Assembly: GCA_030681645.1 (NCBI GenBank)
Contig: JAUXRX010000025.1
Coordinates: 62,001-126,000, forward strand
Direction: 5' to 3'
Length of the DNA stretch: 64,000 nucleotides
From: Archangium sp.
Lineage (GTDB): Bacteria > Myxococcota > Myxococcia > Myxococcales > Myxococcaceae
Part shown: positions 34,900 through 43,553 of the stretch, one piece after another
How the letters are laid out: the number at the start of each line of letters is the position of its first letter
Numbering within the stretch: the stretch's first letter is position 1
Translations under genes and position numbers: made by a program
The notes under the pieces: generated by a model
Database searches by the model: none
What the model was told of the DNA's origin: nothing
Seen by the model: only the letters and a program-made list of their open reading frames with translations

Positions 34900-36786
34900 T
34901 CAGTCTTTGACGGGCGTGGCCTTGAGCGCGGCCTTGCCGTCCTTCACGTAGACCTGGAAGCGCACGGTGCGGCACTGGTACTTCGTGACGAGCTGCTCCT
35001 TGTTCTTCAGGAGCTTCGCCTTGAACTTGTCGAAGGTGAGGCCATCGGCGGGCTCGCGGCACTTCTCGCGGGTGGCCACGAAGTCGCGGAACACTTCCTG
35101 GAAGTGGCGTTCCTCTTCGTTGCCGGCACCTGCGGGGGGCGCCATCGAGGCGACCCTGGGCATCGCCGCGGTGTTCGCCTTGAGCGCCGGGCGCTCGCCC
35201 GTGTTGCCCGTGGCGCCTGCGCGCGCGGCCTTGATCAGCTCGGCGGGCACGGCGGCGACGCGGGTGGCGTCGGGGTTGTCTTCCGGCGGTGCCGCGTTGT
35301 CGTAGCCCTGCTGCGCGGCGGCCATCGCGAACGGATCGGCCGAAGGCGGCGGCGGCGGGGCGTGCGGAGGCGCGTGGGGCGCTGCCTGGCCCGGAGGCGG
35401 CTTGAAGGCCGGGTACGCCACCGTGCGCTGGCCCTCGTCTTCGTCCATCAGCCCGGCACCGGGACGGAAGGCCGGCGCCTCGGAGGTGGCCACCGGCGGC
35501 GGCGGGGCTGCGGCGCGCGCGAACGAAGGCGGCGGCGGCGGCGGCGGCGGCGCGCTCTGGGCGAAGGGATCGGAGGTCGGCTCGGGATCGAACAGCGGCG
35601 ACTGGCCGGTCTGCCCGGTGGAGACCGGGGGAGGCAGCGGCGGCGCCTGGATGCCCTGCTGCAGCCCCGTCGAGCTGGGCGAGCTCATGGGGAAGTCGAA
35701 GTCGTCGGGGCTCGCCTCGGGCGCCGCGGCGTGCTCCTGGATCGCCTGCGGGGGCTTGGCGGCCTGCTCGTCGCGGCGCGTGGGCGGAATGGGCATCGGC
35801 GGCGGCATCACCATCGACGCGCCCTCTTCCGGCGAGCCACCCATCACGATCGTCATCACGATCGCGAACAGGAAGAGCCCGAGCAGCGCTCCGAAGCCGA
35901 ACAGCTGGTAGCCCGCCAGCGCCTCGAGCGCAGGGCGCGACGAAGCAGACGCAGCGACCTCGAAGGGGGTACCGCCGATGGGCTGGCGCAACCCGACGGC
36001 GTGCACGAGCGAGTCGGTCAGCATCGGCAGGGTCAACGGCCCCACCTCGCGCACCGGACCCGAGCCCAGCGTGCCGGTCGCGCCCGGCTTGACCCCCTGG
36101 AGCACCTCGTCGACGCTGGTCTTCTCGCCCGCGCTCAAGACGGCCTTGCCGTCCGCGACCAGCACGAGGCTCTTGAGGTTGAGCGACTTCATGGTCGCCT
36201 CGAGCAGCTTCACGTCGGGCAGCAGCGGCAGGCCGACGATCGCGCTGCCCGCCTGGCGCACTTCGTTCTTGTCGCTGATCACCATCGGCACGGCGAACAG
36301 CAGGTAGCTCGCCCCGTCGATGGTGCGCACCGCGCCCGCGGAGCCGGCTTCGACGATCGGGGCGAAGTCGACGCCCTCGGGAGCGGTGGTGGCCGGCTCC
36401 CCGCTGCCCTTGACGGCGAGCAGGCCGACCTCGTTGGTGACGGCGATGAAGAGCAACTCCTTGAGCTCAGCAGGGACGGTCTCGGCAGCGGCGGTGCGGA
36501 CGGCGGCGAAGCGGTCGACCGTGGGTGCCTCGGGCTTGGCGGGCGGCTTGGGGCCCGCGTTCCAGGCTGCGCTGCCGCTTCCGACCTTGAGCGCCACGGC
36601 CTGGGTCAGGGAGCGGCGCGACTCGAGGGCCACCGCGATGGGCCCTGCGGCCCCGGCCACCGAGGCCTGCGCCTGCTCGACCGAGCTGGCGAGCGCCATC
36701 GGGGCGATCATGGTGAGGTGGTAGGCCCACAACCCGAGGGCGACGAGGGCAAATGCGAGAAACTTGAGGCGAGCCATCGGCGTCAT
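34900..36786 (-). CDS. MXAN_5187-like membrane protein with Pro-rich linker, 628 aa
   Basis: An N-terminal membrane segment (RLKFLAFALVALGLWAYHLT) is followed by a dCache/PAS-like extracytoplasmic region (about 30-275) with strands such as SYLLFAVPMVISDKNEVRQA and AGSAIVGLPLLPDVKLLEA. A second membrane helix (about 300, LFGFGALLGLFLFAIVMTIV) leads to a cytoplasmic Pro/Ala-rich linker (PPPPPPPPSFARAAAPPPP). The last 75 residues (EERHFQEVFRDFVATREKCR, KNKEQLVTKYQCRTVRFQVY, KAALKATPVKD) match what I recall as the MXAN_5187 C-terminal domain of myxobacteria. Function unknown; a sensory or envelope role is plausible. An ATG 9 bp further in (MARLKF) is an alternative start. Confidence 0.8.
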   Translation of the reverse strand: MTPMARLKFLAFALVALGLWAYHLTMIAPMALASSVEQAQASVAGAAGPIAVALESRRSLTQAVALKVGSGSAAWNAGPKPPAKPEAPTVDRFAAVRTAAAETVPAELKELLFIAVTNEVGLLAVKGSGEPATTAPEGVDFAPIVEAGSAGAVRTIDGASYLLFAVPMVISDKNEVRQAGSAIVGLPLLPDVKLLEATMKSLNLKSLVLVADGKAVLSAGEKTSVDEVLQGVKPGATGTLGSGPVREVGPLTLPMLTDSLVHAVGLRQPIGGTPFEVAASASSRPALEALAGYQLFGFGALLGLFLFAIVMTIVMGGSPEEGASMVMPPPMPIPPTRRDEQAAKPPQAIQEHAAAPEASPDDFDFPMSSPSSTGLQQGIQAPPLPPPVSTGQTGQSPLFDPEPTSDPFAQSAPPPPPPPPSFARAAAPPPPVATSEAPAFRPGAGLMDEDEGQRTVAYPAFKPPPGQAAPHAPPHAPPPPPSADPFAMAAAQQGYDNAAPPEDNPDATRVAAVPAELIKAARAGATGNTGERPALKANTAAMPRVASMAPPAGAGNEEERHFQEVFRDFVATREKCREPADGLTFDKFKAKLLKNKEQLVTKYQCRTVRFQVYVKDGKAALKATPVKD

Positions 36787-36842
36787 GGCTTAGCACGTGC
36801 ATCAGCACCCCGCGCCAATTTCTCCGGTTGCCCAAGTCGAAG

Positions 36843-36877
36843 ATCACAGCGCCTGACCCAGAGAGTAGGTTCTCCCC
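36843..36877 (+). promoter_or_regulatory. Predicted promoter, leaderless geometry
   Basis: ATCACA (36843-36848), a 17-bp spacer and TAGGTT (36866-36871) end 6 nt before the ATG at 36878; no Shine-Dalgarno is present. This is the same spacing as at vapB and higB. Confidence 0.5.
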
Positions 36878-37180
36878 ATGGCCCCTCGCACTTTCACCGT
36901 CGCCACGTCCGTGCAGGATCCGCTGACCGCTGACCGCCTGGTCGAGCTGCTGCAGGAAGCGAAGCTCGACGCCTTCAGCCGCGCAGGCGGTGCCGCGTCG
37001 TCAGCCGCCTTCGCCTCGGCATCACCCGCCTTCTGGGACATCCTCGTGCCCACCGAGAGCTTCGAGCAGGCCGAGACCCTCATCCGCACCGAGCTCCAGG
37101 AGATCGAGCGCGACGGCGAGGCGAACGCGAAGGCCGCCGAAGAAGAGGCGATGTCGGGCGAGAACCCGGTCGCCGAATAG
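36878..37180 (+). CDS. Small DUF2007-like protein, 100 aa
   Basis: The protein reads TFTVATSVQDPLTADRLVEL, then LLQEAKLDAFSRAGGAASS, FWDILVPTESFEQAETLIRT and an acidic tail. This pattern of strand, helix, short strand and the phrase ILVP...AE.L resembles DUF2007, a small domain thought to be a signal transducer, but the match is weak. It is convergent with the DUF1460 gene, with 8 bp between the stop codons, and divergent from the MXAN_5187-like gene. The start ATG is 6 nt from a -10-like hexamer. Confidence 0.7.
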   Translation: MAPRTFTVATSVQDPLTADRLVELLQEAKLDAFSRAGGAASSAAFASASPAFWDILVPTESFEQAETLIRTELQEIERDGEANAKAAEEEAMSGENPVAE

Positions 37181-37188
37181 GCCGGCGC

Positions 37189-37995
37189 CTACGACGGCGG
37201 CAGCACGGGCTCGAAGACGGCGAGGCCTTCGATCGTCCATCGGCCGAAGTCGAGGTTGCGGCCCAGGTACCGGGCCAGCGGCTCGTCGACCACCTTCTTG
37301 AAGCTGCGGGAAGCGTGGCGGAGCATCGGCCCTTTGGGCGTCTGTACCAGCAGCGCGACGTGGGAGATGCGCGTCACCAGCCACGGGCGGTCGGCGCGAA
37401 AGACCACCACCAGCAGCCCGGCGGGCGCCTTGCGCAGCGCCTCGGCCGCCACCTCGCTGGGGATGATGTCGAACTCGAAGGTGCCTTTCTCCTGCTTCGC
37501 TTCGGGGAGCGCGAGGCCTGCGCCGCTCTTCTCCTTCCAGGTGGACGCGGTGATCACCTTCTTCACCCTGCGGGTCTTCTCGCCGCCCCACTGCGCCGTC
37601 ACGTCGCGCAACAGGCCGCGCTTCACGTTCTGGGGCAGCCACTGCGACTCCATCACGTGCAGCCGGTTCTCCCACGACGCCGGGCCGTCGTAGCGGAGCG
37701 CGGTGAGCGTCTCCACCAGGTTGGCCGGCTCGGCGGTGGACAGCGCGATCGACTGTTCGATCAGGGTGACGCAATCGACCGCGTCCCAGCGGATGAGCGG
37801 GTCCGGATCGTGGCCCGCCCCCTCACCGAGGGGCGAGAGCACGTAGGGCGCGCCCATGAAGCCCTCGGTGGCCTCGAGCACCCGCTCGCGCAGCGTGGGC
37901 AGCGTCTTGAGGTGGGCCATCGCGTCGGCGCGCTGCGGCCCGGCCATCGAGCCCCAGGGCGTCGCCAGCAACAGCAGGCCCAGCAACGCGGTCAC
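37189..37995 (-). CDS. DUF1460 (NlpC/P60-like) exported protein, 268 aa
   Basis: DUF1460 proteins have a papain-like fold of the NlpC/P60 class and are thought to cut peptidoglycan amides. The signal peptide is TALLGLLLLATPWGS. The catalytic Cys75 lies in RWDAVDCVTLIEQSIALST, and a likely His in RISHVALLVQTPKGPMLRHA. YVLSPLGEG and the region WLPQNVKRGLLRDVTAQ are also typical. The start is a GTG at 37995 that overlaps the stop of the upstream HEAT gene (GTGA), so the two are translationally coupled. It may act on cell-wall fragments in the periplasm. Confidence 0.88.
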   Translation of the reverse strand: MTALLGLLLLATPWGSMAGPQRADAMAHLKTLPTLRERVLEATEGFMGAPYVLSPLGEGAGHDPDPLIRWDAVDCVTLIEQSIALSTAEPANLVETLTALRYDGPASWENRLHVMESQWLPQNVKRGLLRDVTAQWGGEKTRRVKKVITASTWKEKSGAGLALPEAKQEKGTFEFDIIPSEVAAEALRKAPAGLLVVVFRADRPWLVTRISHVALLVQTPKGPMLRHASRSFKKVVDEPLARYLGRNLDFGRWTIEGLAVFEPVLPPS

Positions 37996-38954
37996 TGCAG
38001 GCCCGCCTTCTTGAGGATCGCCTGGCGCTGCTCGTCGGTGAGGTGCAGCCGCTCGAGCTCGTCTTCGTAGACGAGGCGCGCCTCGCCCTTGCCCTTCGCG
38101 CTCTCGATCACCAGCCAGTCCAGCGCCTTCTTGTCGCCCCCCTGCACCAGCAGCCGCGCCGCGCGGGCGCGCACCTTGTCGTTGGTGTCCTTGAGCATGG
38201 GGGTGAGCTGCGGGCCCGACACCTTCACCGCCGCTCCCTCGAAGAGCATCACGCCCTGGAGCCGCTCGTTCTCGTCGGCGGAGGCCAGCAGCTTGCCGGC
38301 GAACTGCGCGCACTTCGCGGCCCCCATGAGGCAGAGGCCCTGCGCGCTGGCCAGCCGCGTCGACTCAGACTCGTCCTTGAGCAGCGCCTCGAGCGCGGGG
38401 ATCTGCTTCCTGTCGCCCGACTTCCCCGCGGCGGAGATCATCATCACCTTCAGATCGAGATCGGTCTCGGTCTTCGCGGCCTTGAGCAGGGGGCCTCCGG
38501 CGGCGGGCTTGCCGATCGACCCCAGCGCGCGCGCGGCTTCCCGGCGCGGGCCGAGCTTGGGGTCGGCCAGCAGGGCGATCAGCGGCTTGACGCCCTCTGC
38601 GCTCCTGATGCGCCCCAGGCCCCGCGCGCCAGCCATCACCTCGCCCAGCTCGGGGCTGGCCAGCGCGCTCAGGAAGACGCGCTCGACCTCCCGATCGCGC
38701 ACGCCCAGCGAGGCGAGGAACTCGAGGATCTGCTCGCGCAGCTTCGGGTTCGAGTTGCGGCGGTAGGCGAAGATCAGCTCCCCCGAGACGTACGCCTCTT
38801 CGCCCAGGAACTGCACCCGGTTGATGGCGGCGTTGATGCCGGTGCGGCCCTGCATGAACTGGTCGAGCACCGCGACGGCCTCGCCGCGGTTGTTCGGCCG
38901 GGCCCCACCCACGGACGCCACGCAGAGAATGAGTACACCGAGCCAGCGCTTCAT
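37992..38954 (-). CDS. HEAT-repeat exported protein, 320 aa
   Basis: A signal peptide (MKRWLGVLILCVASVGGA) is followed by a solenoid of HEAT repeats: SPELGEVMAGARGLGRIRSA, AEGVKPLIALLADPKLGPRR, REAARALGSIGKPAAGGPLL, KDESESTRLASAQGLCLMGA and KDTNDKVRARAARLLVQGG. HEAT solenoids mediate protein-protein contacts; the last 35 residues form a charged tail. The gene is coupled to the DUF1460 gene and divergent, by only 29 bp, from another HEAT-repeat gene. The ATG at 38954 was chosen for the signal peptide; a longer frame runs into the divergent gene. Confidence 0.85.
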   Translation of the reverse strand: MKRWLGVLILCVASVGGARPNNRGEAVAVLDQFMQGRTGINAAINRVQFLGEEAYVSGELIFAYRRNSNPKLREQILEFLASLGVRDREVERVFLSALASPELGEVMAGARGLGRIRSAEGVKPLIALLADPKLGPRREAARALGSIGKPAAGGPLLKAAKTETDLDLKVMMISAAGKSGDRKQIPALEALLKDESESTRLASAQGLCLMGAAKCAQFAGKLLASADENERLQGVMLFEGAAVKVSGPQLTPMLKDTNDKVRARAARLLVQGGDKKALDWLVIESAKGKGEARLVYEDELERLHLTDEQRQAILKKAGLQ

Positions 38955-38983
38955 GAGGCAGGACGGTAGCATTCGGCTCTCCA

Positions 38984-40567
38984 GTGCGCTCCTTCGCCAC
39001 CCTCTGCCTGATCCTCTTCTCTGCTGCGGCGGCGGCGCAGTCACGCGCGTCGCGCTGTTTCGCGGCCTGCGAGCGTAACGTGGCGGATCCGCGCCTCAGG
39101 GCGAGCGCCTGCGGCGCGTGCCTCACCTCGCCCGATCAGGGGGCCGCCTGGCTCAGCCGCCTCCCCGCGCTACCGCCCCGCCTGCTCGAGGACCAGGACT
39201 GGGAGGTGCGCTGGGCCGCGCTGCTCTTCGAGGCGAAGAAGGTGAAGGGCACCGCCGCCCACCAGCTCGCGTCGTGGCTCGCCCGCGCCCAGGGAGGCGA
39301 GGAGGAAGTGCAGCGCGCCTGCCTCACCGCCGTGCACGCCGCCGGCGCGCTCAAGACGCCGATGGCCGCCCTGCTGGCGGCAGACCCCGTGGCCGCGAAG
39401 ACCTGCGCAGCCAGAGAGAAGGCGCTGCGCGACGCGCTCTGGCTCGAGCTGTACGCAGAGAGCGCGCCCACCCGGCGCGAGGCGTTGACGCACCTCGCGC
39501 GCGCCTTCGATCGCACGCCCGCCCGGGTGCTGCTCGACGCGCTGCCTTCGCACGCGGCGGCCTTCGACGAGCTGGTGCTCGACACCCTCGCCTCGTGGTC
39601 GCTCGAGGCCGAGCTGTCCCCCGCCGCGTCGCTGCTCTCCACCGCCACGCCGGCCGACGTGGCGGCGATGAACCGGGTGCTCGCCGTCTACGCGCGCCGC
39701 CTCGACGCGGCCCGCCCCCTGCTGGCCTCGCCCGACGAGATGATCAGGCGCCAGGGCCTGGGCCAGCTCATGGAGCTCGCGCCCCTCTCCGAGCGCGAGC
39801 TGCTGGGGGCGCTCGCCGATGCCGTGCCGGGGTTGCGGCTCCACGCGGCGCGGGGGCTGGCCCGGGGCGAGTCGCGTTCGCTGGCGGCGATGGCCGAGGG
39901 CCGGCTGTCAGGCGAGAAGCCCGCCACGCGCGCGCAGCAGCTGGTGCTGCTCGAGCTGGTGGGCGATCGCCACGAACCCGATTGCGCGGCGACGGTCTTG
40001 AAGACCTGGAGAGACCAGGCCCGCGCCCCCGAGCTGCGCCGCCGCGCGCTGGCCGTGGCCGCCTCGTGCAGCTGGAAGGACTCGCTCGCCGACGTCGAGG
40101 CCGCCTTCGGCGCCGCCGGAGAGCTGGAGCGCGCGTCGGCGATCGCCGCGCTCGGCCATGCGCCCCGCACCGAGCAGCTCACCGAGCGGCTCACCCGCGC
40201 CACCGATGCCGTCGAGCCGTCCCTGCGCGTCGCGGCCTGCCAGGCGATCGCCCAGCAGCGCTGGCGCGGAGGTACGGCGCGGCTCGACGCCCTGGCCGCC
40301 GACGCCGTCCCCGAGGTGCGCAGTGAGGCGGTGCGGGGGCTGGTGGCCCTCGACGCGCCCGGGCTCGAGGCCCGGCTGGGCACCCTGCTGGAGAAAGACG
40401 CTTCGCCCGTGGTGCGCGCGACGGCGGCCGGGCTGCTTTCCCGCTTCACCAGCCCGCGCACCGTGAGCGCGCTGAGCCAGGCGGCAAGAAACGACACTGA
40501 TTCCAACGTGAAACTCGTCGCAGCGCAGTCCTTGCGTAAACTCGTGCCAGGGAGTCTTCCGCCATGA
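38984..40567 (+). CDS. HEAT-repeat exported protein, 527 aa
   Basis: The N-terminus is a signal peptide (RSFATLCLILFSAAAAAQS), then a Cys-rich stretch (CFAACERNV, CGACLTS) followed by a long run of degenerate HEAT repeats, for example DQDWEVRWAALLFEAKKVKG, SPDEMIRRQGLGQLMELAPL, DAVPGLRLHAARGLARGESR, DAVPEVRSEAVRGLVALDAP and KDASPVVRATAAGLLSRFTS. It is divergent from a related protein and shares a 29-bp gap with it. The start is GTG at 38984. Its stop overlaps the ATG of the degenerate GGDEF gene, so translation is coupled. A scaffold role is inferred. Confidence 0.82.
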   Translation: MRSFATLCLILFSAAAAAQSRASRCFAACERNVADPRLRASACGACLTSPDQGAAWLSRLPALPPRLLEDQDWEVRWAALLFEAKKVKGTAAHQLASWLARAQGGEEEVQRACLTAVHAAGALKTPMAALLAADPVAAKTCAAREKALRDALWLELYAESAPTRREALTHLARAFDRTPARVLLDALPSHAAAFDELVLDTLASWSLEAELSPAASLLSTATPADVAAMNRVLAVYARRLDAARPLLASPDEMIRRQGLGQLMELAPLSERELLGALADAVPGLRLHAARGLARGESRSLAAMAEGRLSGEKPATRAQQLVLLELVGDRHEPDCAATVLKTWRDQARAPELRRRALAVAASCSWKDSLADVEAAFGAAGELERASAIAALGHAPRTEQLTERLTRATDAVEPSLRVAACQAIAQQRWRGGTARLDALAADAVPEVRSEAVRGLVALDAPGLEARLGTLLEKDASPVVRATAAGLLSRFTSPRTVSALSQAARNDTDSNVKLVAAQSLRKLVPGSLPP

Positions 40568-41469
40568 CCATCAAGCTGGCCGCCGTCATCGAGCCCAACG
40601 CCGCGCGCTACAAGTCCGTCGTCGACGCGTTGAAGAAAGCGGGCCTCAAGGTCTCTTCTGCACGCGAACCCGAGGAACTCGGCCGCGAGCAGCTGGTGGT
40701 GCTGGGCGGCTCGCTCAAGAGCCCCACCCGGGTCGCCCGCGAGGTGCGCCGCCATGCCCCCGACGCGCTGGTGTTCGCCGGCCAGGCGAAGGGCTTCAAG
40801 GCGCCGTGGGCCGATGGCGTGCTCCCGCTGCCGGTGTCGGCGAACGATCTCAAGGTGCGGCTGGCCGAGCGGGAAAAGCAGGTGCCGCCGGCGGCCCTCG
40901 CCCCTCGACCGGGCGAAGGCATTCTCGACCTGACCACGAATTTCTACACGTTCGCCCACTTCAAGGAGGTGCTCTTCGTCGAGGTCAAGCGCGCCCGCCG
41001 CTACGGCTTTCCGCTCGCGCTCGCGCTGGTGGCCTTCGACCCGATCTCCGGGCGCATGGACGCCGAGCTGCAGACCCAGCTGATGGGCGGGCTCGCGCTG
41101 GCGATTCGGCGCTCGCTGCGCGACACGGATTATCCCGTGCAGCACTCGCCGGACCGGGTGCTGTTGTTGATGCCGCACACCGATCTCGCGGGCTCGCTGA
41201 TCGTCGCGCGGCGCATCTGCGAACGGGTGGCGCGGGCGACGCTGCAGGCTGGCGACACCATCGTGCACCCCACCATCTCGCTGGGCGTGGCGGCCGGTGA
41301 GCCGGGCCGTGAGTACGGGTTCTCTGATCTCGTGCGGCAGGCGCAGGATGGACTGACGGCGGCGATGTCGCGCGGGGGCAATCGGGTGGAGTTCGTGACG
41401 CCGGTGGCTGACGCGACGCCGTCGGCGCCGGTCGGAGCGCCGGTGCCGCCGCTACCGCCCCGGGCCTGA
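40564..41469 (+). CDS. Receiver-like plus degenerate GGDEF-domain protein, 301 aa
   Basis: Residues 1-110 look like a receiver-type fold without the phospho-acceptor pattern (IKLAAVIEPNAARYKSVVDA, LVVLGGSLKSPTRVAREVRR). From about 128 a GGDEF domain is recognisable by HFKEVLFVEVKRARRYGFPL, ALALVAFDPISGRM and TISLGVAAGEPGREYGFSDL. The signature position reads HSPDRVLLLMP instead of GG(D/E)EF, so diguanylate cyclase activity is unlikely. It may bind c-di-GMP, GTP or another protein. It is coupled to the HEAT gene and converges with an intact cyclase across a REP-B element. Confidence 0.82.
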   Translation: MTIKLAAVIEPNAARYKSVVDALKKAGLKVSSAREPEELGREQLVVLGGSLKSPTRVAREVRRHAPDALVFAGQAKGFKAPWADGVLPLPVSANDLKVRLAEREKQVPPAALAPRPGEGILDLTTNFYTFAHFKEVLFVEVKRARRYGFPLALALVAFDPISGRMDAELQTQLMGGLALAIRRSLRDTDYPVQHSPDRVLLLMPHTDLAGSLIVARRICERVARATLQAGDTIVHPTISLGVAAGEPGREYGFSDLVRQAQDGLTAAMSRGGNRVEFVTPVADATPSAPVGAPVPPLPPRA

Positions 41470-41474
41470 CCACC

Positions 41475-41518
41475 GTCTCCCTCTCCCTGCGCAGCGGGGA
41501 GAGAGTCGGGGTGAGGGG
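41475..41518. repeat. REP-B repeat between convergent GGDEF genes
   Basis: It reads GTCTCCCTCTCCCTGCGCAG followed by CGGGGAGAGAGTCGGGGTGA, an inverted copy of the family. It is the only thing between the two stop codons. Confidence 0.8.
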
Positions 41519-41520
41519 AA

Positions 41521-42435
41521 CTACGGCCCGCTGAGCTCCATCGCGTCGACCCGGTTCCGTCCGCCCTTCTTGGCGCGGTACAGGTACTTGTCCGCCGCCG
41601 CGATCAGATCTTCCGGCTGCGCGAAGTCTGAATCGAGCACGGTGGCGACACCCAGGCTGATGGTGACGTGAATGGGCGTGCCGTTGAACACGAACTCCGA
41701 GCCGTCGACGGCCCGGCGGCAGCGCTCGGCGCACCGAATCGACTTCTCCGACGCCGACTCGCGCAGCATGAGCGCGAACTCTTCACCGCCGTAGCGGGCG
41801 AACAGGTCTTCCTGCCGCACCGTCTCGGCCACCTTCGCCGCCACCTTCTGCAGCACGTAGTCGCCCGCGGGGTGACCGTAGGTGTCGTTGATCTTCTTGA
41901 AGTGGTCGATGTCGAGCATCACCATCGACAGCGGCACGCGGTGGCGCAGGCAGTAGGCGAACTCTTTCCGCAGCGTGTCCAGGAAGTACTTCTTGTTGAA
42001 GATGCGGGTGAGGCCATCGCGGGTGGCGCTCTCGTAGATCGAGCGCTGGTACTGCTCCTCGAGCTGGTCCTGGATGGAGAACTTCACCACCGTGTTGGCG
42101 CCGATCTGGATCTTGTCGCCGTCCTGCAGGGTGGCCACGTTCACCTTGATGCCGTTGAGGAAGGTGCCGTTGGTCGAGCCCAGGTCGACCAGCTGGAAGT
42201 GCCCGTTGGGCGCCATCGTGATCTTGCAGTGCTTGCGGCTGATGCCGTCGTCCTCGACCTGGAGCTGCGTGTCGGGCGCCCGGCCCATCACGAACTCGCC
42301 CTTGTCGAGCTTGAGCATCTTGCCGATGGTGGCCGCGGTCTTCGCGCTGATGATGATCAAGTAGGCGTTGTTCGCCGCTCGGTTCTCTCCGAGCAGGTCG
42401 CTGATCTTGTGTACTGCTGTCTTGTCCTCAGCCAT
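41521..42435 (-). CDS. FHA-domain diguanylate cyclase, 304 aa
   Basis: FHA (about 24-122): FVMGRAPDTQLQVEDDGISR, RKHCKITM and LVDLGSTNGTFLNGIKV, the phosphothreonine-binding loop set. GGDEF (about 138-300): RDGLTRIFNKKYFLDTL, LDIDHFKKINDTYGHPAGDY and intact GGEEF at 216-220, with an inhibitory-site RxxD motif (RQED, 207-210) five residues before it. It should make c-di-GMP, under feedback inhibition, and be directed by a threonine-phosphorylated partner, as is common in myxobacteria with their many Ser/Thr kinases. A CCCTTAAGGG palindrome at 42462-42471 lies upstream. Confidence 0.95.
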   Translation of the reverse strand: MAEDKTAVHKISDLLGENRAANNAYLIIISAKTAATIGKMLKLDKGEFVMGRAPDTQLQVEDDGISRKHCKITMAPNGHFQLVDLGSTNGTFLNGIKVNVATLQDGDKIQIGANTVVKFSIQDQLEEQYQRSIYESATRDGLTRIFNKKYFLDTLRKEFAYCLRHRVPLSMVMLDIDHFKKINDTYGHPAGDYVLQKVAAKVAETVRQEDLFARYGGEEFALMLRESASEKSIRCAERCRRAVDGSEFVFNGTPIHVTISLGVATVLDSDFAQPEDLIAAADKYLYRAKKGGRNRVDAMELSGP

Positions 42436-42481
42436 CGATCGCCTGTGCGGAGAAGCTCATCCCCTTAAGGGAAGCTAGCAC

Positions 42482-43468
42482 TCAGGTTCGTTCACCTGCC
42501 ACAGATCGCTGCAGGTACTTGCGCAACGCGTCACCTGAGTGGTTCGCCAGCCCGTGCATCAATTTCACCACTGCGGCCGACACCGTCATATCTCCTCCAC
42601 TGATGGCACCGTGGTCGCGGGCGGCGTTCCCCGACTCGTACTGGGACAGGTCCACCCCGTTGCGATGGGCCTGGCTCACCACCAGCACCGGCACCCCCAG
42701 GGCCTGGGCCTGCACGAAGACGGGGGTGAGCGAGCGCCCCAGGGCCTTCGATGAGGGAAAGTTGCCCGCCCCGTAAGCCTCGACCACCAGCCCCTTCACC
42801 CGGGGGAGGATGCTCAGGGGGATCGCCGGGTCGAGCCCGGGAAAGACGCGCAGCAGGAAAACGCGGGGGTCCATGCGGGCCGCCAGCTTGAACCGCCCTT
42901 CCCACGCCACGCCGTCCAGGAACTTCGCGTCGACGCCCAGCACGCCCAGCACCGGGTGGTTGGGGCTGTCGAAGGCGTCGTACTCGGCGATCGACACCTT
43001 GCGCACCCGGTTGCCCCGGTAGAGGTGCGAATCGAAGCAGACCGTCACTTCCTTCGGGCCGTGGATGGCCGAGGTGACCGCGTCGATGAGGTTGAGCCGG
43101 GCGTCAGAGCGGATCTCGCCCAGCGGCCGCTGAGCGCCGGTGAGCACCACCGGCTTGCGCAGCCCGGGCAGCATGAAAGACAGGGCGCAGGCGGTCTCGG
43201 CCAGGGTGTCGGTGCCGTGGGTCACCACCGCACCATCGAATTCGGGCAGCCGCTTCGCCAGCCGTTGGGCCAGCTTCACCCACAGCTCGGGCTGCATCTC
43301 GCAGGAATCGATGTTGGAGAAGACCTCGAATTCGAGGCGCGCCAGCTGCGTCAGCTCGGGCACGCGCTCGCGCACGGTGCGGAAGAACGAGCCGGGCTTG
43401 AGCGCATCGGGGCGGCGTCCCGACATGCCGAGCGTGCCGCCGGTGTGAACCAGGAGGATGTTTTTCAT
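42482..43468 (-). CDS. ansA: L-asparaginase (type I), 328 aa
   Basis: L-asparaginases hydrolyse asparagine to aspartate and ammonia. The two catalytic threonine regions are present: LLVHTGGTLGM near residue 12 and VVTHGTDTLAETACALSF near 89. Other family features are VLTGAQRPLGEIRSDARLNL and VLVVSQAHRNGVDLSQYESG. No signal peptide is seen, pointing to the cytoplasmic type I enzyme. The ATG at 43468 begins the conserved region; the longer frame has no supported upstream start. It is divergent from the DsbA-like gene (43554). Confidence 0.93.
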   Translation of the reverse strand: MKNILLVHTGGTLGMSGRRPDALKPGSFFRTVRERVPELTQLARLEFEVFSNIDSCEMQPELWVKLAQRLAKRLPEFDGAVVTHGTDTLAETACALSFMLPGLRKPVVLTGAQRPLGEIRSDARLNLIDAVTSAIHGPKEVTVCFDSHLYRGNRVRKVSIAEYDAFDSPNHPVLGVLGVDAKFLDGVAWEGRFKLAARMDPRVFLLRVFPGLDPAIPLSILPRVKGLVVEAYGAGNFPSSKALGRSLTPVFVQAQALGVPVLVVSQAHRNGVDLSQYESGNAARDHGAISGGDMTVSAAVVKLMHGLANHSGDALRKYLQRSVAGERT

Positions 43469-43514
43469 GCGCGAGTTCAAGGTTCTGCGTTCCTGCTTTC
43501 CCGGCGAACTGTGG

Positions 43515-43543
43515 TTTACAAGGCAGGGTGCGGTGGGTACAAC
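43515..43543 (+). promoter_or_regulatory. Predicted promoter of the DsbA-like gene
   Basis: TTTACA (43515-43520), a 17-bp spacer and TACAAC (43538-43543), leaving 10 nt to the GTG at 43554. This supports that start over upstream ATGs and implies a very short leader. Confidence 0.5.
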
Positions 43544-43553
43544 GACTCGCATC

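Noticed and set aside
35330..35660. Low-complexity GGCGGC-type repeats
   Set aside because: They encode the Pro-rich linker of the MXAN_5187-like protein and keep the frame.
40564..41469. Degenerate GGDEF gene as a pseudogene
   Set aside because: The frame is intact, codon use is normal and it is coupled to the upstream gene; loss of the signature alone is common in binding-only GGDEF proteins.
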